Source: JASHUC01 sp035606175
Lineage (GTDB): Bacteria; Pseudomonadota; Gammaproteobacteria; Steroidobacterales; Steroidobacteraceae
Direction: 5' to 3'
Length of the DNA stretch: 31,428 bases
Assembly (NCBI GenBank): GCA_035606175.1
Contig: DATNFW010000060.1
Coordinates: forward strand, 1-31,428
Within the stretch, counting starts at the first letter, position 1, and each line of letters opens with the position of its first letter. The notes under the pieces are model-generated. The model searched no databases. It saw only the letters and a program-made list of their open reading frames with translations, and was not told the DNA's origin. Both the position numbers and the translations under genes were made by a program. Below are positions 17,112-24,698 of the stretch, piece by piece.

Positions 17112-18484
17112 TCGCCGCTCGCCTGCTGCGCCCGGGCAAGTGCGCGACGTCTCGCAGCCGCGCACGTGATGAAGGCCGCATAGCTCCACGCGAGGTGTTT
17201 GGCGGAGCTCTGCTCGCCGGAGCGCTGATCGAACTGCTCGGAGAGATCGCCGCTCGGCGGCGTGAACGCGCGCACGGTCTCGAGGTAGGCGTCGCCGCGC
17301 TCGATGAGTGACTGCATCGTTTCGAGGGTCGCAGCACGCGAGTCCGGGCTCGCGCTCGCGGCTGCACGAAAGCAGAGCTCGGCCGCTCCGAGCGTCGAGA
17401 AATAGTAGGCACCGCCAGAGTAGTACACATCCGCGCGGTAGCGGCCGAGGGCGGGGGCTCGCCCCGGCGGCCGATTCCGATTGATCGCATATTCCGCACC
17501 GAACAGCTCATCGAGCCGCGCGAGCGTCGAGTGCACGCGTCCGTCGCTTACGGAGTGTCGAATCCCCGGTACATCGGCATGGATGACGGCGAGCACGACG
17601 GAGATGTCGAGCTCCTTCTCGGATCGCTCGCCCGATGCGAGCACGCGCGAGCGGAAGAATCCGGTCTCGGCCGACCAGTAGCCGTCGAGCCGCGCGCGCA
17701 GGACCGCGGCTTCGGCACGACAGGCATCGGCTTCGGCGGCGGCTCCATGCGCTTCGTGCCACGCGCCGCCCGCCTCGAGCGCGGCCGCGCCGACGCATAG
17801 CGTGTAGTAATGATAGCCCAGCTCTTCTTCCCAAATGTCGAAACACGGCTGCCCGCACCGTGCGCGCGTGAAGTCGAGGTCCGCTCGCAGAAGCTCCGCC
17901 GCCGCGGCCTCGGACGGCACGCGTGCGGCCGAGCGTAGCCAGCGCATCACGGCGAGCGCGCGCAGTGCCGGACCGTCGTGTTGGGGCCGCGGCCAGCTCG
18001 AGATATCGAGCGTGCCATCTGCGTTGACGCGTGTCTCGGCAGCGACGGCCGCGCCATGAGCCTTTGCGAGATCCTCGTCCGTGCGCAGGAATCGCACGAA
18101 ATCAGCCCTCACCCGGCGACGCCAGGCCGGCGCTGCTACGAGCGCCCGCCCGTCGAGCTCGCGCAATTTGAGGCCAAAGCTTACGAAGTCGTCGAAGTGA
18201 CCGACGGCGGTGCGCCGGAAGGCTTCGCTTTCCGACTCCTCCGCGAGTACGCGCAGCGCGTCGATGACCGCGGCGGAGTCGCGGTACCAGTGAAAGAAAT
18301 AATCCGGATCGGGATCGTAGGATGCGGGCACCGGCGAGGCGACGATCGCGCCTCGGATCGGGTGCACGACCTGACCGAACCCCGGGCGCTCTTTGGTCAC
18401 CTCGAGAGGTGAGATGCTGCGCAGCATCTGCGCCGCCGCGTGGCGATACTCGCGAGCGATCCAGGCATCGAGCGGCTCGGTCAT
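17090..18484 (-). CDS. GH15 glucoamylase-like protein, fungal-type active site
   Basis: The 464-residue protein has the GH15 (alpha/alpha)6 barrel signatures: HWYRDSAAVIDAL, WPRPQHDGPALRA, DIWEEELG with general acid Glu219, LGRYRADVYYSGG and SEQFDQRSGEQ with general base Glu416, followed by HLAWSYAAF. GH15 enzymes release beta-glucose from the non-reducing ends of alpha-glucans. The WEE and SEQ(F/Y)D motifs match the fungal Aspergillus-type enzyme more than the usual prokaryotic form. There is no signal peptide and no starch-binding domain, so it may act in the cytoplasm on internal alpha-glucans. The start at 18484 lies 26 bases after the GH144 stop. The frame upstream runs into GH144 and is not coding. 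Third gene of the reverse operon. Confidence 0.87.
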   Translation of the reverse strand: MTEPLDAWIAREYRHAAAQMLRSISPLEVTKERPGFGQVVHPIRGAIVASPVPASYDPDPDYFFHWYRDSAAVIDALRVLAEESESEAFRRTAVGHFDDFVSFGLKLRELDGRALVAAPAWRRRVRADFVRFLRTDEDLAKAHGAAVAAETRVNADGTLDISSWPRPQHDGPALRALAVMRWLRSAARVPSEAAAAELLRADLDFTRARCGQPCFDIWEEELGYHYYTLCVGAAALEAGGAWHEAHGAAAEADACRAEAAVLRARLDGYWSAETGFFRSRVLASGERSEKELDISVVLAVIHADVPGIRHSVSDGRVHSTLARLDELFGAEYAINRNRPPGRAPALGRYRADVYYSGGAYYFSTLGAAELCFRAAASASPDSRAATLETMQSLIERGDAYLETVRAFTPPSGDLSEQFDQRSGEQSSAKHLAWSYAAFITCAAARRRALARAQQASGDHLSRGV

Positions 18485-18510
18485 CTCTACGGCAGCCTCT
18501 TCGCGCGCCT

Positions 18511-19785
18511 TCAGCCGCTCGGCGCTCGCTCGAGCCACGGACTCGTAAAGCCGAGTCGTCGCAGTCCCGTGCGGACCTCCGGGGCGCTCATGAACAGCTT
18601 CCAGGGCAGCCCGGTTCGCTGGTTCTCGATCATGACGATGATCGGTCCCTGATCGATCGCGAGGTACGTCTCCGCGAACCAATCGCGTCCCTCACAAAAG
18701 GCATCCACGAATCCGAATCGACCCCACACGCGCTTGCCGTAGCGATCGAGAAAGTGCCTGAGAGCCGCCATTGCCTCGAGCGGTGCATAGGGAAAGCTCG
18801 AGAGCGCGGCGGTCGGGGAGATCGTGCCGTTGTCCCGCGCCGGTGAATGGCCCGCGTAGCCTGCAGGGTCGTCGCTTGCAGTGAGTCCCCAGCAGTCGGA
18901 GCCGTAACCCGCGTACCCGCCGGGATTCGCGACGCAGTGCGCATGATGAATGCGGACGTGGCGCAGGTTCTGCTCCCAGTAGTCCGCGTACTTGTCCTTG
19001 AGCCCGCGCGGATCGAGCCCGCAGAAGGAGTAGTGCGCGAAGAAGAGCGGACCGCCGTAAGGCTGCCCGAGCGGCAGCTCGATCCCGTAATAGGACTTCC
19101 CGTTGAGGAAATCGCGGCCGCTCGCAAAACCGCGATGATAGACGAGCGGGTCTATGCCGAAGCGCTTCGATCCGGCGGCGAGCACGTAAGTAATCAGGCA
19201 CTCGTTCCAGCCGTGGATCTCGTGATCCATTGCCCATCCGTTGTTCGCGCTCCAATGCCAGTAAAGGAGCCTGCGCCCCTGCGTGTACCAGCTCCACTCT
19301 ACGTCCTCGAAGAGGCTCGTCAGGCGATGGCGCACCGCCTGCTCGACGGCGGTATCCCGATCGAAATACTGGCGAGCTGCGAGGAGCCCCATGGCGAGAA
19401 GCGAAGTCTCAACCAGATCGCCGCCGTCGTCCTTGCGGTTGATGAGCGGCACCGCCTCTCCGGTGCGAGCATCGAGGAAATGCGGGAATGCCCCGTGATA
19501 GCACTTCGCGCGCCACAGCGCATCGAGCATCCGCGTGAGCCGCTCGAGCGCAGCCTCGCGGCCGACCCAGCCGCGCTCGACTGCGATCGGGAGCGCCATG
19601 ATCCCGAAACCCGATCCGCCGATTGCGACCAGATCGTCGGACGGTTCTTCGCGCCTCTTGCGCCGGTCGGGCGCAAGTCCGCTCGCCGGATGAGCGCCCT
19701 CCCAGAAGAAGCGGAACGTTTCGCGCTGCACGATCTCGAGCAGCTCGTCGTCCGACGATTCGGTGCTCGGTACGGAGTTGCTCAT
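18511..19785 (-). CDS. GH144-type endo-beta-1,2-glucanase-like protein (glycoamylase domain)
   Basis: The 424-residue protein carries the PF10091 glycoamylase core found in GH144 endo-beta-1,2-glucanases. Visible blocks are HGWNECLITYVLAAGS, YAGYGSDCWGLTASDDPAGY, DNGTISPTAALSSFPYAP and DQGPIIVMIENQRTG. Known GH144 enzymes cut linear beta-1,2-glucan to sophoro-oligosaccharides. The N-terminus (MSNSVPSTESSDDELL) has no signal peptide or lipobox, unlike many exported members, so a cytoplasmic location is likely. The start ATG overlaps the stop of the ABC transporter by four bases, which ties the two proteins together. It would supply oligomers to the GH94 and GH3 enzymes. The same domain occurs in cyclic glucan synthases, but no glycosyltransferase domain is present here. 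Confidence 0.82.
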   Translation of the reverse strand: MSNSVPSTESSDDELLEIVQRETFRFFWEGAHPASGLAPDRRKRREEPSDDLVAIGGSGFGIMALPIAVERGWVGREAALERLTRMLDALWRAKCYHGAFPHFLDARTGEAVPLINRKDDGGDLVETSLLAMGLLAARQYFDRDTAVEQAVRHRLTSLFEDVEWSWYTQGRRLLYWHWSANNGWAMDHEIHGWNECLITYVLAAGSKRFGIDPLVYHRGFASGRDFLNGKSYYGIELPLGQPYGGPLFFAHYSFCGLDPRGLKDKYADYWEQNLRHVRIHHAHCVANPGGYAGYGSDCWGLTASDDPAGYAGHSPARDNGTISPTAALSSFPYAPLEAMAALRHFLDRYGKRVWGRFGFVDAFCEGRDWFAETYLAIDQGPIIVMIENQRTGLPWKLFMSAPEVRTGLRRLGFTSPWLERAPSG

Positions 19786-21605
19786 GCGGTGGTGCGGGCC
19801 GATGCGGGCTGGTGCTTGGGAGCGGGCGCATCGGGCTCGGAGTGTACCGGAGCGGCCTTCACGAGGTGCACGATGCGCGAGAAGAGCGGATCGCGCGCCT
19901 GAGCGCTGCCGATGTGGATGACGCTCGTGTGCTCGAGCTCCGTCGCGAACACGTCGATGACGCGCTCGAGCGTGTCGCCATCGAGTGAGCCGAAGGTATC
20001 GTCGATCAGCACCCATGGCGGCGCCTGAAGCAGAATGCGGGCAAACGCGATGCTCAGCTGCTCATCGGCCGAGAGCGTGCGATCCCAGCGGCGCGACTCA
20101 TCGAGCAGCGGCAAGAGCCGCTCGAGCCCGAGCCGTCCGAGCGCGCGGCCATAGGACTCCGGTGGAAAGCCATCGGCTTTCAAAGGATAGGCGAGCACCT
20201 CGCGCAACGTGCCGCGGGGGAGGTAAGGCGTGCCGCGGGGAAAGTAGAGGATGGGCTCGCCCTTCGGGAGCACGACGCGCCCCTCGCCCCAGGGCCAGAG
20301 CCCTGCGAGCGCGCGAAACAGCTGAGTGCGGCCGGTTCCGGGCTCACAAAGGATGAGAAGCCGTTCGCCCGCGCGCACCTCCACGTGCCGCTCGCGAACC
20401 GAATCGCGTCCCCCTGTCGGTGAGACGACCGATAGATTCTCGATCACGAATCGTCCGGGGTCCCCTTCGGCGTATTCGATGCGGCTGTCGACGTGCTCGA
20501 GCAGCTCGTCCGTCATGATCATGGCGCGGCGGAACGTCGCGACTCGCAGGAGCGTCGCGCGCCAGTCCGCGATCTGACTGAAATTGTCGACGAACCAGCG
20601 CAGCGAGGACACCGTTTGGGTGAAGGCCGCAGCCGCCATCATCAGACCGCCGAAGGAGATCTTCCCGGAGAAATAGAGCGGGGCCGCGACCAGGATCGGA
20701 GCGACGAGCGTCACCCAGCCGAACCCGGCCGTGACCCACGTGAGATTGGTCAGACTCGCCACGATGCGTTGCGTCGCCTTCAGCGCATCGGCGAGGTCGA
20801 GCTCGACGCGCCGCCGCTCATCCGCCTCGCCCGAGGCGAGCGATATGCCATCCAGATGCTCGTTGACACGCACGAGCGAGAAACGCAGGTCCGCTTCCCG
20901 CGCATAGCGCTCCGCGTTGCGGTGGATGAGGCTACGGCCGACCCAATACGAGACGAGCGAGCCCGCCGCCGCGTAGACGATCGCCGCCCAGAGCATGAAT
21001 CCGGGGATGATGTAATCGTGTCCTTCGATCTGCAGGTCGAAGTTCCGGGAGATCACCCACAGGAGCCCGGCGAAAGTCACGAACAGGGTCGAGGACTGCA
21101 GCAGCTGAATGCCGAGATCCGCCGAGAGCTCGCAGAGGTGGCGGGCATCCTCGTGCAGGCGCTGGTCGGGATTGACGCCGATTGAGCCCGCGTTCGCGAG
21201 CCAGAATGCGCGTCGCGGCAGCAGCCAGTGCCGGATGAGATCGGTCACCATCCCCTCGCGCAGCTTCACCTTGAGGGTCTCCCCGAGCCAGCGCTGCGCG
21301 ACGTTGAGGATCAGCAGGCTCCCGGTGATGATGAAGAAGATCCCGAGCTCGTAGATGAAGTCCGCGAAGTCCCGGCGCGAGAGGGCGTCGTAGAAGGGCT
21401 GATTCCACTTGTTGAGCCGAATCTGCGCGTAAGCGGTCGCGACGATGACGACAAAGACGGTGCCGCACAGGGCGAATATCGCTTTGCCCGCCGTCGAGCG
21501 CGCGAGGGCATGCAGCATCATGCCGAGCTGGGGCACGAGCCGGGCGTGCGCGGCATCCTCGATCTCGGCCGCGGCGCGAGTGATATCTTCCGGCCGTTCT
21601 GTCAT
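19782..21605 (-). CDS. SbmA/BacA/YddA-like ABC transporter with degenerate ATPase motifs
   Basis: The 607-residue protein joins a membrane domain (about residues 40-350; NKWNQPFYDALSRRDFADF is an SbmA/YddA hallmark) to an ABC ATPase domain (about 375-585). The ATPase site departs from consensus. Walker A reads CEPGTGRTQ with Arg426 for the essential Lys. The signature is LSADEQ. Walker B ends in Asp535-Asp536, so the catalytic Glu is Asp. The H-loop His appears to be Ser567. Relatives carry peptides, antibiotics, vitamin B12 or fatty acyl-CoA. It may hydrolyse ATP poorly or run on the proton gradient as SbmA does. The ATG at 21605 lies 42 bases from the divergent GH3 start; the open frame upstream is antisense to GH3. 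It is coupled to GH144 by a four-base overlap. Confidence 0.85.
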   Translation of the reverse strand: MTERPEDITRAAAEIEDAAHARLVPQLGMMLHALARSTAGKAIFALCGTVFVVIVATAYAQIRLNKWNQPFYDALSRRDFADFIYELGIFFIITGSLLILNVAQRWLGETLKVKLREGMVTDLIRHWLLPRRAFWLANAGSIGVNPDQRLHEDARHLCELSADLGIQLLQSSTLFVTFAGLLWVISRNFDLQIEGHDYIIPGFMLWAAIVYAAAGSLVSYWVGRSLIHRNAERYAREADLRFSLVRVNEHLDGISLASGEADERRRVELDLADALKATQRIVASLTNLTWVTAGFGWVTLVAPILVAAPLYFSGKISFGGLMMAAAAFTQTVSSLRWFVDNFSQIADWRATLLRVATFRRAMIMTDELLEHVDSRIEYAEGDPGRFVIENLSVVSPTGGRDSVRERHVEVRAGERLLILCEPGTGRTQLFRALAGLWPWGEGRVVLPKGEPILYFPRGTPYLPRGTLREVLAYPLKADGFPPESYGRALGRLGLERLLPLLDESRRWDRTLSADEQLSIAFARILLQAPPWVLIDDTFGSLDGDTLERVIDVFATELEHTSVIHIGSAQARDPLFSRIVHLVKAAPVHSEPDAPAPKHQPASARTTA

Positions 21606-21647
21606 CGTGCTGGGAGAGCGCCGCGGGCGCCGGCAACGGGTGCGGAA
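21606..21647. promoter_or_regulatory. short divergent intergenic region between the two sugar operons
   Basis: Only 42 bases separate the start codons of the ABC transporter (reverse) and GH3 (forward). I see no convincing -10/-35 pair in it. If promoters exist they must overlap each other or lie inside the opposing coding regions, so the two operons are likely to be controlled together. Confidence 0.4.
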
Positions 21648-23795
21648 GTGACCATCGACGCGCTGCTCGAGAACATGACGCTCGCCGAGAAGCTCGGCCA
21701 GCTCACGATGACCGCCGCCGGCCATGCGGTGACCGGGCCGGTAATCGCGGGAGACTCCGTGGAGGCGTTGAGGACCGGCACGGTCGGCAATGTACTCAAT
21801 CTGATCGGGGCCGACCACGTGCACAGTTGGCAGAGACTCGCGGTCGAGGAGTCGCGGCTGCACATCCCGGTGCTCTTCGCCCTCGACATCCTGCACGGCT
21901 ACCGGACCCTTTTCCCGATACCGCTCGCGGAGGCTGGGCTGTTTGATCCGGCGAGCTGGGCCGCGACGGCCCGAGCGACGGCTACCGAGGCGGCGGCAGA
22001 CGGCATCGCGCTCACCTTCGCTCCGATGCTCGACATCGCCCGCGACCCGCGCTGGGGTCGCGCTGCGGAGAGTCCGGGCGAGGACCCCTGGGTCGGACGC
22101 TGCATGGCCGAGGCGAAGGTCCGCGGCTTTCAGAGCGAGAGCCTCGCCCGGGCCGACACGCTCGCGGCGACGGCGAAGCATTTCGCCGGATATGCCACGG
22201 TGATCGCCGGCCGCGAATACGCTGCGCTCGAGCTGTCGGAGCGCACGCTGCGGGAAGTGCATCTGCCGCCCTTCGCAGCGGCTGTCGAGGCCGGTGTGGT
22301 CGCGGTGATGCCCGCATTCACCGATCTCGGCGGAGTGCCTCTCACCGCCCATCGCAGGCTGCTGCGAGAGACTCTGCGCGAGAGGCTTGGCTTCGACGGC
22401 GTCCTCGTGAGCGACTACAACGCGATCGCCGAGCTCATCGAGCACGGCGTCGCGGCCGATGAGACCGAGGCTGCGGCTCTTGCGCTCAAGGCCGGCATCG
22501 ACATCGACATGATGGCGGGTGCGTACCGTCGCGGCCTGCCCATCGCGCTGCAGCGCGGCCTCGTGACCCTCGCCGAGGTCGACGCGTCGGTGCGCCGCGT
22601 GTTGCGCCTCAAAGAGCGTCTCGGTCTGTTCGACGATCCGTACCGGCGCGGATCGCAGCGCGAGCCGGCAGCGACCGGCCTCGAGCGGCGGCGTCTAGCG
22701 CGGGAGGTCGCCGCGCGTGCAATCGTCATGCTCACGAATATCTGCGACACGCTTCCGCTCGATCCGCCCCCCAAACGCCTCGCGGTGCTCGGGCCGCTCG
22801 CCGATGTCTCCGGCGAGATGCGTGGACCTTGGTGGGGCGCGGCGCCTCCCGAGGGGCATGTGACGGTGCTCGAGGGATTGCGAGCGGCGCTTCCCGCGAC
22901 ACAAATCCGCTTCGCCCCAGGCGTTGCGATCGAGGATCCCGATGCGAGCGGCATGGCCTCGGCGCTCGCGCTCTGCGATGGCGCCGATGCCGTCGTGCTC
23001 TGCCTCGGAGAGGCGGCCGTCATGTGCGGGGAAGCCGCGAGCCGCGCGCATCTCGATTTGCCTGGGGTGCAGCGCGCGTTTGCGGAGGCGGCACTCGACC
23101 GGGCGCACGCGCGCGGAGCGCGCGTAATCGCTGTGCTCTTCAGCGGACGGCCGCTCGTCGTGCCGTGGCTCACCGCGCGGGCCGATGCGGTGCTCGCCGC
23201 CTGGTTCCTCGGCAGCGAGGCGGGCAATGCTTTGGCCGACGTCCTGACGGGGCGTATCTCCCCGAGCGGGCGCACGGCGATGACATGGCCGCGCGCCATG
23301 GGGCAGATCCCGATTTTTCACGCCGAGCGCCCGAGCGGACGGCCGTTTGCGAGCGACAACCGCTACACCACGAAGTACATCGACGAGCCGAACGAGCCAC
23401 TTTTTCCGTTCGGTCACGGCCTCACGTACGGAGACTTGACGCTCTCCGGATTGCGCGTCGCGCCGGCGAAGGCGAAAGAAGGCGACACGATCGAGGCGCA
23501 GGTCGAGGTGCTGAACGCGGGCAAGCGGCGCGCGAGAGAAGTCGTCTTTCTGTTCATCCGCGATAAAGTGGCGAGCGTGACCCGCCCGCTGCTCGAGCTC
23601 AAAGCTTTCGCGAGCGTGACACTCGCGCCGGGAGAGCGTGCCACGCTCCGCCTCGCGGTGCCGGCGCATGAGCTGCGCTTTCTGGGCATCGATCTGGCGC
23701 CGACATTCGAGCCGGGCGAGATCGAGGTACTCGTAGGGCCGGTGGCGGATCGCAGGCGCTGCCTTACGGCGACCTTGCGGCTCGATGCGGGGTAG
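21648..23795 (+). CDS. GH3 beta-glucosidase, cytoplasmic, BglX-like
   Basis: The 715-residue protein has both GH3 catalytic domains and a C-terminal fibronectin-III-like domain (about 610-710). The nucleophile is Asp256 in FDGVLVSDYNA, the sugar-binding KHF motif is present, and the acid/base is probably Glu462 in CGEAASRAHLDLPG. GH3 enzymes remove terminal beta-glucose. Listeria Lin1840, next to a GH94 oligoglucan phosphorylase, acts on sophorose, which makes sophorose a reasonable substrate here. No signal peptide is seen, whereas E. coli BglX is periplasmic. The start is GTG at 21648, chosen because IDALLENMTLAEKLGQL is where family homology begins. The ribosome site is weak. It is first in the seven-gene forward operon. 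Confidence 0.9.
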   Translation: MTIDALLENMTLAEKLGQLTMTAAGHAVTGPVIAGDSVEALRTGTVGNVLNLIGADHVHSWQRLAVEESRLHIPVLFALDILHGYRTLFPIPLAEAGLFDPASWAATARATATEAAADGIALTFAPMLDIARDPRWGRAAESPGEDPWVGRCMAEAKVRGFQSESLARADTLAATAKHFAGYATVIAGREYAALELSERTLREVHLPPFAAAVEAGVVAVMPAFTDLGGVPLTAHRRLLRETLRERLGFDGVLVSDYNAIAELIEHGVAADETEAAALALKAGIDIDMMAGAYRRGLPIALQRGLVTLAEVDASVRRVLRLKERLGLFDDPYRRGSQREPAATGLERRRLAREVAARAIVMLTNICDTLPLDPPPKRLAVLGPLADVSGEMRGPWWGAAPPEGHVTVLEGLRAALPATQIRFAPGVAIEDPDASGMASALALCDGADAVVLCLGEAAVMCGEAASRAHLDLPGVQRAFAEAALDRAHARGARVIAVLFSGRPLVVPWLTARADAVLAAWFLGSEAGNALADVLTGRISPSGRTAMTWPRAMGQIPIFHAERPSGRPFASDNRYTTKYIDEPNEPLFPFGHGLTYGDLTLSGLRVAPAKAKEGDTIEAQVEVLNAGKRRAREVVFLFIRDKVASVTRPLLELKAFASVTLAPGERATLRLAVPAHELRFLGIDLAPTFEPGEIEVLVGPVADRRRCLTATLRLDAG

Positions 23796-23819
23796 GATTC
23801 GCTTCTCGAGGAGTGCACC

Positions 23820-24683
23820 ATGCCGAGTAACACGTCCGCGCTCGCCGGCACATCGACCGCCGGCGGCTCCCCCCCTGCGCTGCGCAAGGTATTGCAAGGT
23901 CAGAAGGCGCTCGTCACCGGTGCGAACTCCGGGATCGGCCGCGCCGTTGCGCTCGGCCTCGGTGCGGCAGGCGCCGATGTGGTCGTGAACTACATTCAGG
24001 GAGATCAGGCGGCGAACGACGTCGTCGCCGGGATCGAGGCCTCGGGCAGCCGCGCGCTCGCTCATCGTGCCGATGTGTCGAACGAATCGCAGGTCGAGCA
24101 GATGTTTGCACGCGCGATCGCAGAGCTCGGCACGATCGACATTCTGGTCGCGAATGCCGGCCTGCAGCGCGATTCCGCCTTTCATGCGATGACGCTCGAG
24201 CAGTGGAACACGGTGATCGGCGTCAATCTGACCGGACAGTTCCTGTGCGCGCGCGCCGCAGCGCGCGAGTTTCTGCGCCGTGGTGTCGTCAAGTCGGTCT
24301 CGCTCGCGGCCGGCAAGATCATCTGCATGAGCTCGGTCCACCAGAAGATTCCTTGGGCGGGCCATGCGAACTACGCGGCCTCGAAGGGCGGCATCATGAT
24401 GATGATGGAAAGCATCGCGCAGGAGCTCGCGCCGCATCGCATCCGCGTCAACGGGATTGCGCCCGGAGCCATTCGCACCCCGATCAACCGGCCGGCGTGG
24501 GACACACCTGAGGCCTATGCGAGCCTGATGACTCTCATTCCGTACGGCCGGATCGGGGAGCCCGAAGACATCGCGCGCGCGGCCGTGTGGCTCGCTTCCG
24601 ACGAGGCGGACTACGTGGTCGGCACGACGCTGTTCGTCGACGGCGGGATGACGCTGTTTCCCGGGTTCGCCACGGGCGGTTGA
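23820..24683 (+). CDS. SDR, probable glucose 1-dehydrogenase
   Basis: The 287-residue protein is a classical SDR with GANSGIG (cofactor), NAG, Ser in MSSVHQK and Tyr185-Ala-Ala-Ser-Lys189. Its sequence around MSSVHQKIPW, GAIRTPIN and DGGMTLFPGF closely follows Bacillus NAD(P)+ glucose 1-dehydrogenase (SSVHEKIPW, GAINTPIN, DGGMTLYPSF). That enzyme oxidises beta-D-glucose to glucono-1,5-lactone. The N-terminal 25 residues before LQGQKALVTG are extra and low in complexity. GAGGAG at 23808-23813 precedes the ATG by six bases. It follows GH3 after 24 bases and precedes GMC by 15, so it could oxidise the glucose that GH3 releases. The later SMP-30 lactonase fits the next step. Confidence 0.87.
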   Translation: MPSNTSALAGTSTAGGSPPALRKVLQGQKALVTGANSGIGRAVALGLGAAGADVVVNYIQGDQAANDVVAGIEASGSRALAHRADVSNESQVEQMFARAIAELGTIDILVANAGLQRDSAFHAMTLEQWNTVIGVNLTGQFLCARAAAREFLRRGVVKSVSLAAGKIICMSSVHQKIPWAGHANYAASKGGIMMMMESIAQELAPHRIRVNGIAPGAIRTPINRPAWDTPEAYASLMTLIPYGRIGEPEDIARAAVWLASDEADYVVGTTLFVDGGMTLFPGFATGG

Positions 24684-24698
24684 GTCGCCGCGCACGCC

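Noticed and set aside
21606..22445. Upstream in-frame extension of the ABC transporter
   Set aside because: The extra 280 residues are antisense to GH3 and do not resemble any transporter. The family homology begins near 21605.
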